Shown here one piece after another: positions 61,310 to 64,000 of a DNA stretch of 64,000 nt (its first letter is position 1; each line of letters begins with the position of its first letter). The position numbers and the translations under genes are program-made. The notes under the pieces are model-generated. The model saw only the letters and a program-made list of their open reading frames with translations, did no database searches and had not been told where the DNA came from. Source of the DNA: an uncultured Lachnospiraceae bacterium (lineage in GTDB: Bacteria; Bacillota; Clostridia; Lachnospirales; Lachnospiraceae); contig CAMUAR010000008.1 of NCBI GenBank assembly GCA_947086895.1, positions 26,167 to 90,166 of the forward strand, read 5' to 3'.

Positions 61310-61409
61310 GGGGTGTGTTTGAAAAATAAAAATCGCACAAAAGGAAATTAAAAAAGTGTGTTATATTTTGTCCAATCGATAAATTAATCTGATTTTTCAA
61401 ACACGCCCT
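61310..61409. repeat. about 100-bp inverted-repeat (MITE-like) element between tldD and tldE
   Basis: GGGTGTGTTTGAAAAAT (61311-61327) pairs with ATTTTTCAAACACGCCC (61392-61408), one G-T pair. The left part matches the element at 35335. Length and G-start/C-end resemble the element at 7289-7390. It may also act as a weak terminator or processing site in the tldD-tldE transcript. Confidence 0.6.
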
Positions 61410-61484
61410 GAATAGACCGCGCAAAGATTTTGGAATATTTGCGGCGGCTGGACAGTCAGGTTTTCAGGAAAGGAAGGGCGGTTT

Positions 61485-62759
61485 ATGGTAGACCGGATTT
61501 TGGACGCGCTGAAAAAGTGCGGGATTGATACATGGCAGATTGTTGTGACAGAAGAAGAATCTGCCGAGCTGTTTTTTATCAAGAAAGAGCTTGATATGCA
61601 GCGGTGCCAAAAAGTGAAAACAGCAGATGTTGCAGTTTTTTGTGAATTTACGGAGGGAGAAAACCATTGTTTGGGAACAGCGTCCGTGCAGGTGCAGGAG
61701 AGTTTAACGGATGAGGAAATCTGTAAACTGCTTCAGGATGCTTATTATGCAGCAGGATTTGTAAAAAATAAATATTATGAATTGTACAAAGGAACAAAAG
61801 AAGAGTTTGTCGAAGTTGCAAGTACGCTTACAGAAAAATCTTTGACAGAAATTGTACAGGGATTTGCAAAGGCGCTGTTTGCAGAAGATCACAGAGAAGA
61901 TGTATTCCTAAATTCAGCGGAAATTTTTGCATACCGCTATGTAAATCATATTTTAAATTCGCGCGGCGTGGATGTCGCATACAGAAAAAGCCGCGTGCAG
62001 GGAGAGTTTGTTGTGCAGTGCATTGACGGGCAGGATGTAGAGACCTATCAAAATTTTGCATACGATAACTGGAACACAGATGCTCTGCGCGAGAAAGTGC
62101 GCGCTGCGATTGAGATGACTTCCGCGCGTGCCAAGGCGGTGTCTGCCCCGGCAGCAGGAGAATACCGTGTGATTTTGTCCGGCAGTTATGTGGAAGATTT
62201 TTTATCTTACTATATCAGCCGTGCTTCTTCTTCCATGATTTATCCAAAGTATTCAACTTTTTCGGTCGGCTGCGATGTGCAGGGCAGCGAAACTGCAAAG
62301 GATCGTATTAACCTGACAATGAAGGCGTCCGTTCCATACAGCGACGAGGGAATTCCGATGAAGGATAAAGAGCTGGTGAAGGACGGAAAACTGGAGCTGA
62401 TCCACGGCGGAAACCGCTTTGCGCAATATCTTGGAATTGAGCCGACAGGAGTATTTCAGAGGTGTTATGCTCCAGCTGGAAAGATCTCGCTTGAAGAATT
62501 AAAGGCAGAGCCATATTTGGAAGTTGTAAACTTTTCAGATTTTCAGATGGATTCTTTCACCGGTCATTTTGGAGGAGAAATCCGCCTTGCGTTTTTGTAT
62601 GATGGAGAGAAAGTGACACCGGTAACCGGAGGTTCCATCAACGGAAATATTTTTGAGGCTCAGAAGACCCTTGTATTTTCAAAAGAGATGCAGGTGGAAA
62701 AGAGTTTTGAAGGACCAAAAGCAGTCTGCATGGATAAAGTGAGTGTTGCAGGTGCGTAA
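61485..62759 (+). CDS. pmbA: metalloprotease-associated protein TldE (PmbA)
   Basis: Protein of 424 residues, the non-catalytic partner of TldD in the heterodimer. Family features are EEESAELFFIKKELDMQR at the N-terminus, LNSAEIFAYRYVNHILNSRG, and the C-terminal FQMDSFTGHFGGEIRLAFLYDG and TPVTGGSINGNIFE. It lacks the HExxxH zinc motif, as expected. AGGAAAGGAAGGGCGG precedes the ATG. The pair forms an operon with tldD and is terminated by the hairpin at 62834-62872. Confidence 0.9.
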   Translation: MVDRILDALKKCGIDTWQIVVTEEESAELFFIKKELDMQRCQKVKTADVAVFCEFTEGENHCLGTASVQVQESLTDEEICKLLQDAYYAAGFVKNKYYELYKGTKEEFVEVASTLTEKSLTEIVQGFAKALFAEDHREDVFLNSAEIFAYRYVNHILNSRGVDVAYRKSRVQGEFVVQCIDGQDVETYQNFAYDNWNTDALREKVRAAIEMTSARAKAVSAPAAGEYRVILSGSYVEDFLSYYISRASSSMIYPKYSTFSVGCDVQGSETAKDRINLTMKASVPYSDEGIPMKDKELVKDGKLELIHGGNRFAQYLGIEPTGVFQRCYAPAGKISLEELKAEPYLEVVNFSDFQMDSFTGHFGGEIRLAFLYDGEKVTPVTGGSINGNIFEAQKTLVFSKEMQVEKSFEGPKAVCMDKVSVAGA

Positions 62760-62833
62760 ATCCATATCTTTGTTATAAAAACAAGGTATAATATTTTTTG
62801 TATTTTTAAAAATTTGTAATAGTTTTTAGACTT

Positions 62834-62872
62834 GCGGGATTGCTTATTAAAATAAGTAACCCCGCTTTTTTT
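62834..62872 (+). terminator. terminator after tldE
   Basis: GCGGG-TTGCTTATT and AATAAGTAA-CCCCGC form a long stem with one mismatch, followed by seven T. Confidence 0.85.
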
Positions 62873-62993
62873 AATCCCTGTATGACATGGTATTAAATTT
62901 TTCAAGTACTTCCCTGCTTGTTTGCCATGTATTGTCGTTTACTTTACAAGGATTATAGAGGCTGCCTGACAACATTCGCTCTTTTTCTGTCAT
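62871..62993 (-). pseudogene. N-terminal remnant of a maltose O-acetyltransferase
   Basis: On the minus strand ATG 62993 (GGAG ten bases upstream) opens MTEKERMLSGSLYNPCK, the typical start of Maa/LacA acetyltransferases, but stops after 40 residues near the tldE terminator. The rest of the gene is missing. An intact relative is encoded just upstream (63049-63660). Confidence 0.55.
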
Positions 62994-63048
62994 AATATTA
63001 TTGTTCTCCGATATTTGATATTTTTATTTTTGAATTAAAAAGTCGATT

Positions 63049-63660
63049 TTATTTTTTTATATCAATTTTTCTATCCTTATAATAATATTCTTTATCATGT
63101 TCGTTGATTTCGCGCAATACTTTGCAAGGATTTCCCGCGGCTACAACATTCGCTGGGAGATCCTTTGTCACAATACTTCCAGCTCCAATCACTGTGTTAT
63201 CCCCGATTGTGATGCCGAGAAGAATAACTGCGCCCGCACCGATCCAGCAGTTTCTGCCAATATGTACTGGGATATTATATTGGTAGGTTTGTTCGCGCAG
63301 TTCCGGCAGAATCGGATGTCCGGCTGTGGCAATCGTTACGTTCGGTCCAATCATTGTATAATCGCCGATATAAATATGAGTGTCGTCAACGCAGGTTAAA
63401 TGATAGTTTGCATAGACCATTTTTCCAAAATGGCAGTGATGCCCGCCCCAATTTGCATAAAAAGGAGCTTCGATATAAACTCCCTCTCCGCAGTCTGCCA
63501 AGATTTCTTTTAACATTTTCGCTCTTTTTTCCAATTCGGAAGGTTTGGTCTGATTGTAGTCGCATAGTTTGTCCTGATAAATAACTTGTTCTTGTATGAT
63601 TTCTTCGCCTCCTGGAAGATAAAGTTCTCCAGTATGCATTTTTTCTTTCATTTCACTCAT
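63049..63660 (-). CDS. maltose/galactoside O-acetyltransferase family protein
   Basis: Protein of 203 residues of the left-handed beta-helix (hexapeptide) acetyltransferases that add acetyl from acetyl-CoA to sugars. MHTGELYLPGGEEI is the Maa-like start; then FYANWGGHHCHFGKMVYANY, GPNVTIATAGHP with the catalytic His, and the hexapeptide run WIGAGAVILLGITIG and NTVIGAGSIV. ATG 63660 chosen for AGAGGAAAAAA. A remnant of a second copy follows downstream. The sugar acceptor is not known. Confidence 0.88.
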   Translation of the reverse strand: MSEMKEKMHTGELYLPGGEEIIQEQVIYQDKLCDYNQTKPSELEKRAKMLKEILADCGEGVYIEAPFYANWGGHHCHFGKMVYANYHLTCVDDTHIYIGDYTMIGPNVTIATAGHPILPELREQTYQYNIPVHIGRNCWIGAGAVILLGITIGDNTVIGAGSIVTKDLPANVVAAGNPCKVLREINEHDKEYYYKDRKIDIKK

Positions 63661-63824
63661 TTTTTTCCTCTCATTCTGCTGTACAGACAGCATTTTAATC
63701 TTATATTTTTTTGCCGATAGTTATTTTTTATTTTAAAGGGAGTTTTTGCAACAGCAAAAGAGCTAAAATTGAGATTTTAAGTTTTAGATTGTAGATTATT
63801 CCTACCGACAGTTTGCAGTTTAAA

Positions 63825-64000
63825 GCCGAGCACGAATCGGCGCAGATATAATAGCGTTCGCTATTATATCATGTTTTTCAAACATGATATCTTTTTTGAT
63901 GCGCACGATTCGCCAATGAAGATGCTCTCCCTTTGGTCGAGCGCAAATCGGCGCAGATATAATAGCGTTCGCTATTATATCATGTTTTTCAAACATGATA
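63825..64000. repeat. tandem structured repeat, 111-bp period (set B), cut by window end
   Basis: Unit 1: CGAATCG-GCGCA (63833-63844) closes with TGCGC-A-CGATTCG (63900-63912); hairpin 1 GATATAATAGC-GTTC-GCTATTATATC (63845-63870); hairpin 2 ATATCATGTTT-TTC-AAACATGATAT (63866-63890). Unit 2 begins 111 bp later and runs off the end. Compared with set A every change in one arm is matched in its partners. Confidence 0.85.

Overview
The window reads as a chromosomal segment of an AT-rich Gram-positive anaerobe, most likely a gut Clostridia of the Lachnospiraceae type. Support for this: strong AGGAGG-type ribosome sites, TTGACA-N17-TATAAT promoters, a T-box leader before metG, ECF-type transport, a BlaR1-like M56 sensor, DUF6774/DUF3842-type clostridial small proteins, and lipoprotein signal peptides. 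No rRNA, tRNA, CRISPR array or prophage was seen.

Layout. (1) 0.2-10.5 kb is a carbohydrate region: PfkB fructokinase, a GH32 fructan-hydrolase lipoprotein, a three-module sugar-binding-like lipoprotein, a KDPG aldolase with an extra C-terminal domain, a TIM-barrel sugar isomerase preceded by an overlapping 17-codon leader ORF, a SUKH protein and uronate isomerase UxaC. Together they suggest surface fructan breakdown and hexuronate use. (2) 10.6-20.7 kb holds small unknown proteins, TtcA, a BlaR1-like sensor with a dyad operator, an IS200/IS605 transposase and a cluster of broken genes (CPBP protease, DUF2971, DUF1016/YhcG nuclease, GNAT, Rpn nuclease). (3) 20.7-32.5 kb is mostly housekeeping: T-box plus metG, a membrane protein behind a hairpin-rich leader, a YkgJ-type cysteine-cluster protein, a MATE transporter, an esterase, a beta-lactamase-fold hydrolase, an ECF S-component behind an attenuator, and DUF3842. 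(4) 32.6-33.2 kb carries a tandem structured repeat and a small-peptide cassette. (5) 33.6-58.8 kb is a long run of plus-strand genes: a heterodimeric ABC exporter, seven intact GNAT acetyltransferases, ANT(6)- and APH(3')-like enzymes, a Nim-like flavoprotein, HAD phosphatases, an ADP-ribosylglycohydrolase overlapping a radical SAM gene, a large lipoprotein, several orphan immunity-like proteins and an M48 protease. This resembles a detoxification and resistance-type accessory region of singly transcribed genes with scattered gene remnants. (6) 58.8-64 kb has a second copy of the small-peptide cassette, TldD/TldE, a maltose-acetyltransferase-like gene with a remnant of a second copy, and a second set of the structured repeat running off the end.

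The two most unusual things are a 111-113 bp repeat whose copies keep two mutually exclusive hairpins through triple compensatory changes, and a pair of paralogous 44-45 residue peptide cassettes, each with its own consensus promoter, ribosome site and terminator, 26 kb apart. Neither could be matched to a known system by reading alone.
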